From NCBI RefSeq assembly GCF_964204645.1, contig NC_134028.1, positions 22,666,153-22,730,152 of the forward strand: a DNA stretch of 64,000 bases. Reading direction: 5' to 3'. Position 1 is the stretch's first letter; every line of letters starts with the position of its first letter. The DNA is from Tubulanus polymorphus (Eukaryota > Nemertea > Palaeonemertea > Tubulaniformes > Tubulanidae). This document shows, in pieces, positions 1 to 11,726 of this stretch. A program made the position numbers and the translations under genes. The notes beneath the pieces are model-generated. The model saw nothing but the letters and a program-made list of their open reading frames with translations. It was not told where the DNA came from and did no database searches.

Positions 1-1506
1 AGACCGATTGATAATAATTAACGTTAACTTACGAAGTAAATGATTACAGAATAATGATAGTCATATATGATATACTGGCGAGATGTATAAATACATAAGG
101 GCAGTAAGTGGTAATATTAATTACATAATAGAGACCAAAAGCTAGAATAAATCTAAGTCCTGATTTGAAATAGCTTCATATAAATGATGTATGTATAGGT
201 CACGTTCTGTAGTGCGACATAAATCCGTGATGTATATTAAGTCCGAGATTATTAGCAGCGTCGCGTTGAGTGAGTTTCGTTCCGTATATTAATTCTTGCA
301 AATATTCATTGGAAGTATTTATTTTATGTAGCCTCGGAACATGTTGTTTTTTTAGTGGTGTGGTTTGGGAGATTTACATTTTTTGCCGATTCGTTATAAC
401 GAGTGTATAACCGTTCAAGCGGTGACGTAATGTTTAGTCCGGTTTGCTTGCAAATGATTACTACAAGGTCCGGTTTAGTTCTGGGCCGGTATCGTGTACG
501 CTGACACGTACAAATTATTGGAGTCGCATGTGTAGGGTCCAGCGACATTAATTATTCATCTACAAGGATTATTATGTATGACTTGGCTATGACGAGGGTC
601 GTTGAAGTACTGATGCGCAGGCAGTTGACATCTCGATTTGTTGCAGGGGCGAGTATATTTGTTGTCCAGGCCGTCGCATTCCATTTTCTTTCCCGAACAC
701 TAGTTTCGAGTATGATGACAATGATGATAAGTCATAATACCTTAATATCCCCTTAAGGATGCGCTCATTGGCCTCACGATAAAATCAAAGAAACCATACA
801 TATATTCCTATTTTCGTTGAAATAACCTTCTCTAGCACGATATCTTAGATGTCCATCTATGCTACGCTATAAAGCCTAACCATGTACTACTCAAAAAGCT
901 CGCCATAGATGACCTCACTTCCACTAACAACTAGATTTCAAAGCATCAATACAACGTGTCTATATCAAGCCTCGGGCTCCAAAGTCTTAGTTACCATGTT
1001 TTCCAATGGTTTATAGATACCGGTCATGTGTTGTCTCATGGATATTTAAACTGTTCATGACTGTATTCAAGCCAATGGTAGAGAATTAATTTAGCTGATA
1101 GCTATCAGAGATATCAAATTATGGCGTACAATTAGAATTACGAGAATACGTTGATAACAATTCGTGTACTTGAAAGATGAAAGATTGAGCACCAAAACAA
1201 GAAATTCTAGTCATTCTAACTCAGCAAAACGAAATTTTGAAAGTTTGCGACCCTGTCGCCTTTGCAACTTGTTTTTGAATGATGTATATTTTGCCCAACA
1301 TACAGTATACGTAATCAAAATATGGACTTGGCATCGCTACGAGAATGGAAGTAACATTTATATGAGTAGTATTGAAATCCTCGTAAAAATTCAAACCATG
1401 AACTAGAAATAGATAAGAATAAATTTGATATCAGCGTTAGATATTCATTAATCAAAAGATAATAAACAATATGGATGCATGTATGCATGATATGATGTTT
1501 GTATCA

Positions 1507-1588
1507 GTGCGTCAACTGGTTTTTATTTATGCAGTTAAGCCGAGTATATATCATATACACAAATGGACTGCATAAAAACCAGATGACA
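1507..1588. repeat. Short foldback element
   Basis: The left arm at about 1507-1534 reads GTGCGTCAACTGG then TTTTT and ATGCAGT. The right arm at about 1566-1588 is its reverse complement (ACTGCATAAAAACCAG, then ATGACAC), apart from a 4-base insertion and two mismatches. The spacer is about 30 bp. It looks like a small MITE or an inverted duplication. No target-site duplication could be fixed. Confidence 0.45.
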
Positions 1589-2366
1589 CTATGAATTAAT
1601 TTTTTCAGGACGTACATGGGCCCCATTTGCCTTAAAAATCGCGTTACATGAACTCATCATTTTGTCTAACTCTAACAATTTCTAGAAATCTGCTTAATTC
1701 TTATTATTTGTATGAGATCGTGTGTGATCTCGTGGTCTTGAGAAATGTTTAGAACAGTTTAATCAGGTTTGCACTATTAAGTTGACAGTGCTATCGTTAC
1801 CGATCTTTCGGTTTAAAACACAATGGTTGCTTATCGCGCTGCAGAATCTAATGCATTGGCATTGAGGACCGGGCATTACTGCTAACAAATCAACAATCGA
1901 TTCTAACCGATTTGGTCAGTCAGGGAACTTTTCAACACTGTCGAAATCGTATGACGAATACAATAGTCCGTACAATCCACATGACCTTGCCTAATCCGGT
2001 GTGTTCTAACAGGTTGTATTTGAATGATCATGCATTAATCGCGCCGATCACACACAGGAAACACGCAGTGCGAACTTATCTCCGTAAGTCAGTCTATCAA
2101 GTCTACCTACGCTAGTTTTTTTTAATGGTCATCAATTTCTTTTTAGGCGCCTTAAGGTAACGTAGTACGCAAGGAACAAAGTTTAATGTTCTCGATTTCT
2201 ACTAGAAGGCCGTATGGTAATTATATAAGCATTCGAAGATATGGAAATACATGGAGTATTGTTCTCGGTTTGAGGGCGAACCCGAAACCTGAATTATCAG
2301 ATTTGTAAAGTGACTTTCATAAGAGTAACAAACGGTCAGACGGTTATAAGTACTAATATACGATTC

Positions 2367-2428
2367 GATAAGTATAAGAAGTAAAACTAGTGATTACCAC
2401 CCGATAAGTTCCGATAAGATCCGATAAG
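2367..2428 (+). promoter_or_regulatory. Cluster of four GATAAG motifs upstream of first SLC22 gene
   Basis: GATAAG occurs at 2367-2372, 2403-2408, 2413-2418 and 2423-2428. The last three sit in a 10-bp tandem repeat of CCGATAAG plus two bases. GATAAG matches the WGATAR site of GATA zinc-finger factors when preceded by A or T; here the preceding base is C, so the match is partial. The cluster ends 32 bp before the start codon, so it could be 5'UTR or proximal promoter. The regulatory role is inference. Confidence 0.3.
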
Positions 2429-2459
2429 ATTAAGACAGTGCTTTAAATAATTTCACACA

Positions 2460-4747
2460 ATGGTTTACGAAAAAGTCTCTGGTGGAGACCAGGAAGAGCC
2501 GCCTATAGAAATGAAAGCAGTGGATGGCGAAGGCAGTACAGATGAAAATGATAAGCCTCCAACTTTTGATGACATATTTAAGATTATCGGCGAAGTGGGG
2601 CTCTTCCAGGCGTTCATGTATATCATGTACGTACTCATAGAAGGAAATGGTGCGAACATAATCATGTATTTCGTATTGGACGTAGCTGATCCTGGTTGGA
2701 CCTGTCCTGACTCCGGTGGTAAGAATGTATCGTCATTTGATGCAGTTGAGGAGGGAACATGCGACGCCTCCGGGCTTCCGTGTACAAACTTCACTTTTAG
2801 CCCGGAGTATACCAGTACCATTACGGAAGTAAGTAGAATAAAGTTGCATCGGTTCATAATGTAGAGGCTCCAATTTTTTCTCAGCTTATTGATTCTTTTA
2901 CATTTTCTAGTGGAATTTGATTTGTAATCGCAAGTTCATAGCATCGACAATGACGAGCGTATTTTTCGTTGGTAATCTGATCGGGGCGATCATTTTCAGT
3001 CAAATAAGTGACCTGTTCGGTCGGAAAAAAGCACTATTGACGTCCTGGGCAGCTTCGATGGTTCTACAATTCGCATCGTCGTGGGCCCCGACGTGGGTTG
3101 CCTATATGGTTCTTAGGTTTTTTACGGGTATAAGTGCCGGTATGTGTCTCTGATATACACTTCATAAGTAGTTACATGCATGTATGTGTTCCAAATTAAA
3201 CTAATGCATCTTTCTAATTTACAGGTGGATTGATTGCAGTAACAACCGTTGTGATTAGTGAATTTCTTGGCCCAAAATGGCGCTCACTGGCTACTAATCG
3301 TATCGGGTGGCATTTTGGTCCAGGGATAATGATTATGTCCGCGTATTTACTGAGAGAGTGGCGCTATGTTAGCATAGTATTAAGTGTTTGGACATTGCCA
3401 GCTTTCTTTATCGCTATATTGTACGTATTATCACGTGGGCCCTTTTCACACTGGTGTCAACTATTTCGCTTTTCACTGTCCTTGAATTCCTTTGTAGTTT
3501 TCTACCGGAGAGCGCTCGATGGCTCATTCAAAAGAAACGTTACGATGAAGCGGAATTCTGGGTGAAGAGAATGGCGATGATGAACAGACGAACGGTTCCG
3601 AATCTGAATATTTTCATACGTAAAATGGGAGACAACGAAAAGCGACCCTCGTCACAAAGATATACGTATCTCGATTTATTCAGATCTAGAAGTATGGCGG
3701 TTATGAGTTTGTGTGTAATGTATGCGTGGTAAGTTTTGATGTTGAAAAAGATTCACTCATTGATCACGTGATGAAAACTAAGTAATTGTTTCTTAATTCT
3801 GGAAACTGTTTCAGGTTTTGTTCGTCGTTTATATCGTATGGTATAGCCGGACAGATGAGTACATTGACTGGAAATCTCTATTTGAATCTTGGAATCAGCA
3901 TGTGCGCTACTGTCGTTATCCGATGGTTCATCTGTATCTATGTGCCAAACTGGTAAGTTTTTCAAGCTGCGTCTTCGTTAATATGAGGGATATTCATAAC
4001 GGTTTTATCATACCTAGTCTGCTCATTACTTAGGATCGGACGGCGAAAAGCGTACCCCTTATTCATGGGAATCACCGCTATCTGCATGCTGACTGTACTC
4101 ATCCTTGACATACTGAAAGTAGCAGAGAATAGATTACCGCAAACTATCGTTACAATGGTATCTTCAGTAGTGATGTCGGGAGCGTGGGGTGCATCGCTGC
4201 TGTTTGCTACTGAGCTCTACCCAACCATGATGAGGTAATCTATAGATTCTAATGTTCTAAAGACTTTTGAATAAGGAAGACTGGATGTCAAAAACATTTT
4301 CTTTTTCAGGAATATATCAACTGGAGCAGGTAATGTGGCCGCCAGAATAGCAGGAATCATCGCCCCTCAGGCCGCTTTATTGGTGAGTTTTTACCGTAGA
4401 AAATAAACTATTGTAATTTTTTAATGGTCGTGATGATTTGGCATTTTCTTAACGTATTCGGTGATATGTGTATTAAAATTCCTTTTTTTCATTTTCAGGA
4501 CATGTATCATATATCTGCCCCGTACGCTGTGTACGGGTTTTTCGCTATCACCAGTTCGATAGCCGTGTACGTGCTGATACCGGAAACGTACGGGCGGCCA
4601 TTACCAGAACATTTAGACGATGTTATTACAACTTCAAGGGTTAAGGTCAAGGCCATAAACTCGTCAGATTTACAACCGTTGCCAAAATTGTTGAATCACA
4701 ATAGTTCATCCATAAAGGATGAAACCACTGCCGCTGAAAAGGTGTAG
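2460..4747 (+). CDS. SLC22-type organic cation/anion transporter, array copy 1
   Basis: This is a 561-residue 12-TM major facilitator superfamily protein of the SLC22 group, expected in the plasma membrane to move small organic ions; the substrate cannot be read from sequence. Exons are 2460-2828, 2911-3139, 3225-3420, 3498-3728, 3815-3952, 4034-4234, 4310-4382 and 4499-4747, with phases 0,1,2,2,2,2,0. TM1 lies near residues 48-73. A short extracellular loop has Cys82, Cys101, Cys108 and NFT at 110. WNLIC follows at 124-128, then the MFS loop motif DLFGRK at about 157-162, LPESARWL near 267, GRRK near 390 and PETYGRPLPE at 507-516. Family members usually have PETKGRPLPE, so Lys to Tyr is a clade mark. 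The start MVY is shared with copies 2 and 3. Introns are only 72-116 bp. Confidence 0.93.
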
Positions 4748-5634
4748 ACTAACTTAGGATTTGTCATCGCATTCACAAAACAACAGACAAATTTGTTTAA
4801 CTTAAGTCACTTGGTATAGTAGCTGCAACAGGACCAATCATGTTCGATTAGAATATGTTCAAGAGCAGTCGATGGATTAGTTAGGTCCGTATATCAACCC
4901 AATTCTCAGCGAGACAACCTGATGGTCTCCACTTATGCTAGAAACCGTGTTTCGCATGCTGAATTGTGTACTTAGAAAAAAAAGAAATGTATTCGTCTTG
5001 CAGCGAAACATTCGACTTGGTGCATGTAACTTATTGAACGATTGGGGAAGTGCACTATTATTACAGAAACAGACACTTGTTTGACTAAAACGTGATATCT
5101 GTCAACCTAGATTCGTGCATCGCGCAACATCATCTTCCTGTCACAAGTCGAGCGTTAATATCATTAAATTTATACTCGCCAAGCACGTAATTAGAATTCA
5201 GCTACACGTTTATTAGGAAGTTCCCTCATTTCCATTGTATTTGTTCAATGAAATGACGTAATTGTGGAATAATGATATACATTGTGTATGTAATGAAACG
5301 CTTGTGTTACTGGTTTATAGAAATAGATGGCATATACGTATAAAATACTTTCAGTACTTGTTGTTGCTATTTCCTTTTTGCGGGTCGTGTTGATTACTCA
5401 TTATTTGCCGCCAGTTTCATGAAAGATCCGATTCATTGTACCTGATAGTGCAATCTGAATCAGTCGACCCTTTCCATTCATACTTCAATCATTATACCCA
5501 TTCTTGAGCCAACGAACTATTAGCCCAAATAGAGTAATTAGACGATTTTGTCTGTATAGCGCTTCACTGAAATACAGTTCATCCGTCATATTCAGTATCA
5601 GATACCAAAATAAAACGACTGTTGTTAACCAGCT
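4748..5634. other. Spacer between transporter copies 1 and 2
   Basis: No gene is seen. Part of this spacer (about 4800-5160) is clearly similar to the spacer after copy 2 (about 7950-8225): both contain the same CAATCATG/TCGATTAGAAT stretch and a GTGATATCTGTCAACCTAG block. The duplicated unit therefore included downstream flanking DNA as well as the gene. Confidence 0.7.
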
Positions 5635-7906
5635 ATGGTTTACGAAAATAACTACGAGGAAGAACGTAGGTTACCTACAGAAATGGAAACAGTGGACGAA
5701 GAGGGCAAAGCTATTGAAAATGATATACAGCCAACGTTCGATGACATATTTAAGATTATCGGTGAAGTGGGGCTATTCCAGGCGTTCATGTACATCATGT
5801 ACGTACTTATCGAAGGAAATGGTGCGAATATCATCTTGTTTTTCGTGTTAGACATAGCTAATCCGGGTTGGTTCTGTCAAGATTCCGGTGGTATGAACGG
5901 CTCATCTGGTTTAGTGGAAGGAACATGCGACGCCTCTGGGCCTCCGTGTACAAACTTCACTTTCAGCCCGGAGTATACCAGTACCATTACTGAGGTAAGT
6001 AATATTCAATTCATGCATACATGTTGAGAGTTAAGCTTTCGTTTGCTTATCAAAGCGCTTCGAACTAATGCACTCCTCGTCTTTTTTCTCAGTGGAATTT
6101 CATTTGTAATCGAAAGTTCATAGCTTCGATAATTACGAGCGTATTTTTCGTCGGTAATCTGATCGGAGCGACCGTTTTCAGTCAAATCAGCGACTTATTC
6201 GGTCGGAAAATAGCACTATTGACGTCATGGGCGGCTTCGATGGTTCTACAATTCGCATCCTCCTGGGCTCCGACGTGGGTTGCGTATATGGCTCTAAGAT
6301 TTTTTACAGGGATAGGTGCTGGTATGTATCTCCTTTAAACCCCGTTAAGTACTGCGCGTGTTTATTTGTTCTAGTGTAAACTAAGGCATCTGTTTGATTT
6401 GCAGGTGGATCACTCGCAGTATCAACCGTTGTATTAAGTGAATTTCTTGGACCGAAATGGCGCTCATTGGCTACAAATCGTATCGGGTGGCATTTGGGTC
6501 CAGTGATCATGATTGTGTCCGCGTATCTGTTGAGGGAGTGGCGCTATGTTAGCATAGTACTAAGTGTTTGGACATTACCAGCTTTCTTTGTCGCTATATT
6601 GTACGCATTATCACGTGCGCCCTTTCAAAACTGTCAACTATTTCGATTTTCACTGTCCTTCAATTAAATTGTAGTTTTCTACCGGAGAGCGCTCGATGGC
6701 TCATTCAAAAGAAACGTTACGATGAAGCGGAATTCTGGGTGAAGAGAATGGCGATGATGAACAGACGAACGGTTCCGAATCTGAAGATTCTCATACGTAA
6801 AATGGGAGACAACGAAAAGCGACCCTCGTCACAAAGATATACGTATCTCGATTTATTCAGATCTAGAAGTATGGCGGTTATGAGTTTGTGTGTAATGTAT
6901 GCCTGGTTAGTTTCATTTTTCAACGAGATTCACTTATTGATGACGTGAATGAAATTTTTCGACGCGTTTTCGAAAATCTTAAAACTTGTTTCAGGTTTTG
7001 TTCGTCGTTCATATCGTACGGTATATCCGGGAGAATGAGTACATTGACTGGAAACCTCTACCTTAATCTGGGATTCGGTATGTGCGCTACTGTGCTCGTG
7101 CAATGGGTCATTTGTGTCTTTGTGCCAAATTGGTAAGTTCTCCAATGTAAGACTGGGTACGGGCACCAACTATTATCTGCATTCGAATTATTTCTTAGGA
7201 TTGGACGGCGAAAAGCGTACCCCTTATTCATGGGAATCACCGCTATCTGCATGGTGACAGTACTCATCCTTGACATACTGAAAGTAGCAGAGAATAGATT
7301 ACCGCAAACTATAGTGATCATGATATCATTAATGGTTATGTCTGGAGCATGGGGTGCGTCACTTTTGTTTTCGGCGGAGCTCTACCCGACCATGATGAGG
7401 TACTTAAGAAACTGATGAAATTAAAGACTTAACAAAATACAAGGTATAAAAAACGGTTTCTTTTTTCAGGAATATATCAACTGGAGCAGGTAATGTGGCA
7501 GCTAGAATTGGAGGAATCATCGCTCCTCAGGTCGCTTTATTAGTGAGTCTTTACCGTTGATAGAATTCTATGTTGTAACTTTCAATGGTCACGATGACTT
7601 GCATGTTTTGAACGTACTTTACGATCCGCGTATCAATATTTCTTTTTGCATTTCCAGGACGTGTATCATATATCTGCCCCGTACGCCGTGTACGGGTTTT
7701 TCGCTATCACCAGTTCAATAGCCGTGTACGTGCTGATACCGGAAACGTACGGTCGGCCATTACCAGAACATTTAGACGATGTCATTACAAGTCAGAACAC
7801 TAAGGTCAAGGTCATAGAATCATCAGATTCACATCCGTTGCCAGAATTGATGAACCACAACGGTTCATCCACAAAGGACGAAACCATTGCCGCTGAAAAG
7901 GTGTAG
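5635..7906 (+). CDS. SLC22-type organic cation/anion transporter, array copy 2
   Basis: The predicted protein has 558 residues and the same architecture as copy 1. Exons are 5635-5994, 6093-6321, 6405-6600, 6675-6905, 6995-7132, 7199-7399, 7470-7542 and 7658-7906; every internal exon has the same length as in copy 1. Exon 4 donor is the weaker GTTAGT. Exon 4 and the first half of exon 6 are almost base-for-base equal to copy 1, while exons 3 and 5 differ more, which points to patchwork homogenisation. The N-terminal cytosolic stretch (acidic, Glu/Asp rich) and the C-terminal tail after PETYGRPLPE are the most divergent parts. All SLC22 hallmarks (WNFIC, DLFGRK, LPESARWL, GRRK) are intact, so it should be functional. 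Confidence 0.92.
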
Positions 7907-8677
7907 ATTAAACATGCTTGTATAGCGCGTATACAATTAAGACAGAAAAATTTTTGATTAACTTGAGTCACTTGGATTAGTAGCCGTATCAAAACCAATC
8001 ATGATCGATTAGAATGTGTCCTTGCGGTATCCGCTAATGCTAGAAACTGTAGTTCTCGTGTTGATTTGAGTGTATTTGCCTTCCACCAAAACATTCGTGG
8101 TGCGTTTAACTTATTGGACAATTGGGGAATTGCGCTATGATAACCGAAACGCCCTTTGGACTGAAGTGTGATATCTGTCAACCTAGTGTCTTGCTACCTT
8201 ACATCTTCCTATCCCAAGTTGAGCGTTACAATCGGTTACAATCGCCATTTTACTCTTCAAATTCTGGTAGTTTGAATTCAACAGTCACGTTTATTATGAA
8301 GTTACCTAATTTCCACTCTATTTTCAATGTAAATGTAGAAGATGAAATTCATGATAAAACATTTTTTATACTGGTATATACAAAGTATTGGCATATATTA
8401 GATATCCAGCGTTGTTATATTTTCATTTTCGCGGTTGTTATGTTTTCATTTTTGCGAGCGATTTAATGAATAACTAATTGACTCCAGTTTCATCAACGGC
8501 CCCGATCCATTAACTGATTGTGCGACCTGCGTTAATGCACTCCGTCTATTCTTCATTATTTTTACCCAATCATGTACCGACGATTAGTCCATATAAACTA
8601 ATTGCATGTTAATGCATTGGAATACACGACATCATTCAATGCATCCTAGGCACCAAGAACGCACGTCATCGACAAAA
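7907..8677. other. Spacer between transporter copies 2 and 3
   Basis: Nothing coding is supported. The first 320 bp match the spacer after copy 1; the rest is AT-rich. An open frame at 8122-8466 has no family features and overlaps the duplicated spacer, so I treat it as chance. Confidence 0.6.
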
Positions 8678-11049
8678 ATGGTTTACGGAAATGTCTCAGA
8701 TGAAGACGTTAAGTTACCTACAGAAAATGATGCAGTAATCGATGAATGCAATGCCGACGAAAATGAGAAACCACCGCCTTTCGATGACGTATTTGATATA
8801 GTCGGTGAAGTGGGGCTATTCCAGGTATTCATGTACGTCATGTACGTACTTATGGAAGGAAATGGGGCGAATGTTTTTATGTTTTTTGTATTGGAAATAG
8901 CTAATCCAGGTTGGTTCTGTCCTGATTCCGATGGTATAAATGGTTCGTCGGCTGATTTCGTACAAGGAACATGCGACGCCTCTGGGCTCGCGTGTGCAAA
9001 CGTCACTTTTAGGCAGGAATACACCAGTGCCATTACTGAAGTGAGTAAAATATTTCATAGATGTATGTTGAACGTTCAGCTGTCGTTTGCTTGTCTAAGT
9101 ACGTTGAACAAATCTACTGGTCACTTTTCCTTCTAGTGGAATTTGATTTGCAATCAGAATTTCATAGCATTGGCAATGGTGGGCATCTGTCTCGTTGGTG
9201 TTCTGATCGGTACGGCGATTTTTAGTCAAATAAGCGACTTATTTGGTCGGAAAAAACCACTATTGATATCGTGGGCAGCTTCGATGGTTCTACAATTTGC
9301 ATCATCCTGGGCTCCGAGTTGGGTTGTGTATATGATTCTCAGATTTCTTACGGGTATAAGTGCTGGTATGTATCGCCTTTACAATCGATGAACGCGCGTT
9401 TATTTGTTCTAGTGTTCACTGATGTATCTTTCTGGTTTGCAGGTGGATTACTCGCAGTTTCAACAGTTATGATAACTGAATTCCTTGGCCCGAAATGGCG
9501 CTCACTGGCTACTAATCGTATTGGGTGGCATATTGGCCCAGCGATCATGATTATATCTGCGTATTTACTTAGAGAGTGGCGCTATGTTAGCATAGTAATA
9601 AGTGTTTGGACCCTGCCTGCTTTTTTGGTCGCTATATTGTACGTATAATTACGTGGACCCTTTTCAAACTGGTGTCTACGATTTTGATTTTCACTGTCTT
9701 CGAATTCCTTTGTAGTTTTCTACCGGAGAGCGCTCGATGGCTCATTCAAAAGAAACGTTACGATGAAGCGGAATTCTGGGTGAAAAAAATGGCAATGATG
9801 AACAGACGAACGGTTCCGAATCTGAATATTCTCATACAAAAAATAGGAGAGAGCGAAAAGAGACCTCCGTCGAAGAGATATACGTATCTCGATTTATTCA
9901 GATCTAGAAGTATGGCGGTTATGAGTTTGTGTGTAATGTATGCCTGGTAAGCTGAAAACTTTGACGAAAAATATATAACACTGAATATATCTGATATGAG
10001 GAAGATTCCATACGACGTTTTGATTTGTATTTCTAATGTTATGCAACATCTTAGTACATACGTATAGCCGAAATGGCATGAATTTCACTATGTGATAACT
10101 TGTTCGTTACATCGATCTCGGAATTATCTAGGTTTTGTTCGTCGTTTATATCGTATGGTTTAGCCGGGAGAATGGGTGCATTCGTTGGAAATCTCTACCT
10201 GAATCTGGGAATCAGTATGTGCGCATCCATGTTCGTCCAGTGGATTATTTGTGTCTATGCGCTAAACTGGTAAGTTCTCCTAGTGTACGACTGGGTACGG
10301 GCAACTTCTATTATCCGCGTTCATATTATCTTTTAGGATCGGACGGCGAAAAGCGTACCCCTTATTCATGGGAATCACCGCTATCTGCATGCTGACTGTA
10401 CTCATCCTTGACATAGTGAAGGTATCAGAGAATAGATTACCGCAAAATATAGTGATATTGATATCATTAGTGTTTATGACCGGAACGTGGGGTGCATCGC
10501 TGTTGTTTTCGGCGGAGCTCTACCCGACCATGATGAGGTAATCTATAGATGTTGATGATTTCCTCGTTTCGGGTGTGAATAGATTTCTCGGAAAACTGTG
10601 TGCTAACTTCTTCAGGAATGTGTCAACCGGAGCAGGTAATGTGGCAGCCAGAATTGCAGGAATCATGGCCCCTCAGGTCGCTTTATTGGTGAGTTTCTGC
10701 GGCAGAAATAAATACATTTGTGCCATGTCAATATGGTCGTGATGACTTGCATGTTTTTGGCCGTATCTAATGATTCCTGTATTGAGATTCCTTTTGTGCA
10801 TTTCAGGACATGTTTCATATATCCGTCTCGTACGCTGTCTACGGGTTTTTCGCTATCACCAGTTCAATAGCCGTGTACATGCTGATACCAGAAACGTACG
10901 GTCGACCATTACCGGAACATGTAGACGATGTTATTACTTCAAGGGTCAAGGTCAAGGCTGTGAATTCTTCAGATTTGCTTCCGTTGCCAGAATTGATGAA
11001 TCCCAACAGTTCACCCATACATGACGAAACCGCCGTCGAGAGGTTATAG
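8678..11049 (+). CDS. SLC22-type organic cation/anion transporter, array copy 3
   Basis: The predicted protein has 557 residues. Exons are 8678-9040, 9137-9365, 9443-9638, 9716-9946, 10132-10269, 10337-10537, 10616-10688 and 10807-11049. An in-frame ATG exists at 8606, but I chose 8678 because it yields MVYGNVS, aligned with MVYEKVS and MVYENNY of copies 1 and 2. Exon 2 is the most distinctive: it reads IALAMVGICLVGVLIG where the other + copies have a TSVFFVGNLIG core, so TM2 differs. Intron 4 is 185 bp, longer than in copies 1 and 2. Exon 6 begins with the same block of about 110 bases as copies 1 and 2. Two AATAAA signals follow at 11129 and 11140, 80-96 bp after the stop. Confidence 0.92.
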
Positions 11050-11726
11050 AATTAGAGGGAAATGAAGTTAACTCGGATTTGACCCACTTGAGATAGCATT
11101 GCTTCGACACAGGGAATTTTCTCAGGGGAATAAATAGTAAATAAATGAGAGATCAGTTTTTTCTTGTTTAATTATGATCTGGTTTCTCGCCGTTTCCACA
11201 TCGAAATGTCTGAACTTTTTAACTCAGTTAAATGTCGTGAAACGAAGTAAATGATTGCTACCTGGAATCGTGACTTACGCGTGAAAACTTTACAGGTCGT
11301 ATTTTCATTAGGTTTTCATTGATTGATGGCATGAATGCTGTGTCGTTGTCTGACAGCCGTTTTCTCTTCGCGAATACGTCTCAGTAATGATTATGTGCCG
11401 ATGGTTAGAAATCACTAATCTATTGAAGCAACAGGTGGCATAAACTGTGTAAGTATTATGGATTGATGAATAAGGGGTTTAATCACCAGGGCAACGCATT
11501 TAAATATACGAATCGTTTATACGTGTTTAGCACAGAAAAGTTCATACAGTCGAATCTCGCTGAATCAACGTAAACCTCAGTATTACGATGGATTTGAGAA
11601 TTCCCGGTTTTTCTTGTAGCATTTTCCTATGAAAATGTGTGCTTTAGAACGATCACGTTAATACGTAACTCCCAGTAATACGATGTAAAATTGTATACTG
11701 ATAAATGCTGTATCTTTTAGGTAATT
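11050..11726. other. Spacer between transporter copies 3 and 4
   Basis: No gene is seen beyond the probable 3'UTR of copy 3 (AATAAA at 11129-11134). TTTTAG at 11715-11720, just before the first ATG of copy 4, could be a splice acceptor, which would leave room for an upstream non-coding exon in this spacer; this is only a possibility. Confidence 0.5.

Larger units (their letters stand above)
1..2459. other. Intergenic, upstream of the transporter array
   Basis: No coding region can be supported here: the reading frames are short, lack recognisable motifs and have no partner exons. The stretch contains a small foldback at 1507-1588 and a run of GATAAG motifs just before the first transporter gene; both are listed separately. 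Confidence 0.6.

Noticed and set aside
3388-3732. Open frame running through intron 3 and exon 4 of transporter copy 1 (also 6568-6948, 9606-9950 and 12677-13024 in the other copies)
   Set aside because: Only the exon 4 part encodes transporter sequence. The first part is intron read in another frame, and the splice sites GTACGT/GTACGC and TTGTAG are conserved in all copies.
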